A stretch of DNA of 64,000 nucleotides from Fodinibius roseus (GTDB lineage: Bacteria > Bacteroidota > Rhodothermia > Balneolales > Balneolaceae). The notes below the pieces were generated by a model, which did no database searches, had not been told where the DNA came from, and saw only the letters and a program-made list of their open reading frames with translations. The translations under genes were made by a program, and so were the position numbers. Shown one piece after another: positions 63,001-64,000 of this stretch (position 1 is its first letter; the number at the start of each line of letters is the position of its first letter). The stretch is taken from the NCBI RefSeq assembly GCF_900129315.1, contig NZ_FQUS01000009.1, positions 124,001 through 188,000 of the forward strand, read 5' to 3'.

Positions 63001-63875
63001 GCTTTCATATCGGGCCACCAGACATTATGTACAAATTCTGCATGAGTGATATCGTATTCCTCGTCAACGGGTGGCAGTTTCTCATTGTATAAGGGCGCCG
63101 GGAAATCATCTAAAAAGATAGTACTGGCGTTCGCTATTCTATATGGGTAACCTTCCAGGACCCTCAGGCCCGCTGAAAAAATCAAGCCACGGTAATCCTT
63201 TTCCTCTGTTTGAATGGTATTAAAGAAAATGGAGCTTCCCTGCCCTATTTTTCGCTCTGTAATGACCGGGTAGGTCGTATCATTGATAGCGGTGGCCAGG
63301 ACATTCTTTTCCTTTATAAATTCTGAACCTTTAATCCCCCTGTGTTGATAGGGGTTCAAGGTTTTGAGGCTACGTCCCCTGTACCCGGGAAAAATATCTG
63401 TATGAAAATGGTACCCTTCCGCTACATTGTCAATCTCATAGGAAGGGTTTTTTTTCAGCCCCATCAGGTAGGCAATCCGGTCATCAAAAACAGGCGCCAA
63501 TATTATCAGTTGATGTCCTTCGGCCACGAAACGTATAAGTAGCTCAACTTCATCATTCTTTAACTGCTCCACCATGTTAGTCGTTATATAGGCCAATTTT
63601 ACGGACGGAGATATATGCAGCGGCTTGTCGGCTACGGAAAGATCATGGTTGAAATAAGGAATGCTGGTATAATCAAGCGTTTTGGAAATTTGTTTGTAAA
63701 TAGCATTAGATGAGAGGTCTTCCTTATTGCTGATTACTAACGCAAGCGGCTCTCTGGTCCCGGGATTTAAGTATTCCTCAAGCTGCTGAAAAGAACAGCC
63801 GCCAATACAGGCGCACAAGATCAACGTGAGGATGATAATGAAATAAGTACAACGGAAGCGGAATAGATTACACAT
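60012..63875 (-). CDS. DUF2194/deacetylase-like lipoprotein fused to TPR and outer-membrane barrel
   Basis: The protein has 1287 residues. The signal peptide offers the lipobox IGGC (C27). Residues about 40-640 resemble DUF2194, a family with a polysaccharide-deacetylase-like fold: IFLDDFPAP (D256, D257), the histidine-rich RHELGFHGYNHFSLW (H349, H354, H358) and YTGIWTHFIHPDD (H477, H480). Residues about 690-960 form a TPR superhelix. Residues about 990-1287 are amphipathic beta strands, likely a barrel. The layout unites what PgaB/PelA (deacetylase) and PgaA/PelB (TPR plus barrel) do in separate proteins. It is likely to modify and export an exopolysaccharide; a partial gene follows upstream at the window edge. 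Confidence 0.72.
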   Translation of the reverse strand: MCNLFRFRCTYFIIILTLILCACIGGCSFQQLEEYLNPGTREPLALVISNKEDLSSNAIYKQISKTLDYTSIPYFNHDLSVADKPLHISPSVKLAYITTNMVEQLKNDEVELLIRFVAEGHQLIILAPVFDDRIAYLMGLKKNPSYEIDNVAEGYHFHTDIFPGYRGRSLKTLNPYQHRGIKGSEFIKEKNVLATAINDTTYPVITERKIGQGSSIFFNTIQTEEKDYRGLIFSAGLRVLEGYPYRIANASTIFLDDFPAPLYNEKLPPVDEEYDITHAEFVHNVWWPDMKALADSFDISYTALLTFNYNATVVPPFNFDEWEANKFTIGGITQNTSPWLAQDISKSRHELGFHGYNHFSLWLKDWQNEGFMEAALRAARKRWTINNLGTLPQAYVPPTNEIDSVGLASINKAFSEIKYMSSIYNGDVEDGGGREFGPDPYIPSLFNYPRVTSGFVDNEFSMLSQNSMFLYTGIWTHFIHPDDVFQVMQRAEDNYRSRNPLGLGWHSSKTHNYGLYEVFKQRLERTVRTYPGIRFQTVSQSVPIVRNWLFTQSHYHVIDSTLKISTETTKSGIRQNKEKFWFVYVSDKNRPQFERALLDSETEFAASNIWDGKLYQFLTTSDTLALPVLNTGAVSAGYEQDIVRILADYRDYTGLYGESRWVDTRFEDALSALKGNPTSESLQDTVIALAVEFDSLETAISVLEKRIIHRSNWSAQDIEQLLKFYGWRGQLDRAFSFLEQLWTTFSDHSIIMFKNMMVERYGAPSLDFQKMWAERELVLEPENELLLRHMVYLHYSNESWPERKHYIKRLIDLNPRSDTLYKFALDNSIAYDEPQNTLEWLREFPDEVSIQLQPLAASIAYLYANEGETTRALMWTNKTDQIPNITELEWLLQQKRYHDFITRSEIYMKEQPSNDSLRAYIGLKLIFEHFVEEGYDTLYPLFEQDNAQPQTKKLVYTEIGYMDFEQKKQFYNTYPSFFPDSLKANLNSTYRQNEGFEIGTSNSFATDNYENEKATLGIYAQWGDRSGATYRFTVEEGIVSSNILENNELHELHHLNYRYSQSFGGQATQLFISGGTYFDNQKTRPELSAGILFSKPSSFTSTKIQFEPVFTNRSIQLDMNQIRAEIYRDDYWFNNNGVQSTLSLSGKWYSNNVLAYEGLFRLYWKMPFSTRLSQLRPLADLSYADATEKFLFAMPYYTPDKILTKGGGMEFSYKNKLYDPGFSTGISFMAKHNIHDGTFYSGNARLSARINKYWQLSLQGALSTSNIYRYNHVGLNISHIFPKKFVE

Positions 63876-63892
63876 GGGAATAGGTCATTTGA

Positions 63893-64000
63893 TTAGTCTG
63901 GCGGATATACTTCCATGAGGATATTGCTGATTCTTGATTCAAGCTGGCTGTTTACAAGCTCATATACTGTGACCCTATGATCAGAATAAAAGATCTCTAC
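63893..64000 (-). CDS. C-terminal fragment of an upstream gene (cut by window edge)
   Basis: Thirty-five codons remain, ending VEVYPPD-like …NILMEVYPPD with TAA at 63893-63895. The visible part starts VEIFYSDHRVTVYELVNSQL and looks helical. It ends 17 bp before the start of the large DUF2194-like gene on the same strand, so the two are very likely co-transcribed, as in an exopolysaccharide operon. The family cannot be named from this fragment. Confidence 0.5.
   Translation of the reverse strand, partial: VEIFYSDHRVTVYELVNSQLESRISNILMEVYPPD

Overview
The window looks like a chromosome segment of a Gram-negative bacterium of the Bacteroidota/Balneolota/Rhodothermota branch, most plausibly a halophilic Balneolales relative. 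This is inferred from gene content: a DUF2480 protein, a BamD homologue, a SufBCDS-Nfu-SufA cluster, many lipoproteins, TPR/CHAT proteins and many genes without an obvious Shine-Dalgarno. No rRNA, tRNA or CRISPR array was found.

Layout. (1) 1-1371: the end of ftsX and an NYN/OST-HTH protein. (2) About 1636-10638: a compact 9-kb integrated element bounded by a 13-bp direct repeat. It has a tyrosine integrase, an AlpA/Xis-type HTH protein, a Rep-like winged-helix protein, an HK97-type capsid protein, small and large terminase subunits, a fibre-like protein, a proteasome-fold (Ntn-hydrolase-like) protein and a rightmost reverse-strand gene of unknown role. No portal, prohead protease, connector, tail or lysis gene was recognised, so it resembles a capsid-forming phage satellite rather than a phage. 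(3) 10727-16533: pstSCAB-phoU and a porin-like protein; the element lies directly upstream of pstS. (4) 16713-18828: a fasciclin protein, then about 1.6 kb of AT-rich DNA with coding debris. (5) 18829-25859: a tandemly duplicated 316-bp unit encoding a small lipoprotein, a membrane-anchored TPR-CHAT protease-like protein, and a convergent pair (TPR sensor kinase and TPR membrane protein). This may be an undescribed envelope signalling or proteolysis locus.

(6) 26435-30484: peroxiredoxin, membrane protein, DinB-like protein, NuoI and Der. (7) 30570-35377: small membrane protein, then a thymidine kinase, nucleoside transporter, PpiC and SurA operon. (8) 35404-43573, mostly minus strand: NadD, BamD, prenyl synthase, type 2 IPP isomerase, MFS transporter, GNAT, VanY-like peptidase, SH3 lipoprotein, SDR. 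(9) 43719-50177: the Suf iron-sulfur operon on the minus strand, with an operator-like palindrome upstream of sufB. (10) 50815-58576: CcdA/DsbD-like membrane protein, EamA transporter, a pseudo-caspase lipoprotein paired with an Omp85-like barrel, the UDP-xylose pathway (ugd and UXS) and greA. (11) 59259-64000: a TrmH-family methyltransferase and a 1287-residue protein that appears to join a DUF2194/deacetylase-like region, a TPR superhelix and an outer-membrane barrel, probably for exopolysaccharide modification and export; its upstream neighbour is cut by the window edge.

A family of roughly 100-bp non-coding repeats recurs in at least three intergenic spaces (490-585, 26983-27088, 59907-60013). 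Functions are assigned from recognisable motifs only; no database search was possible.
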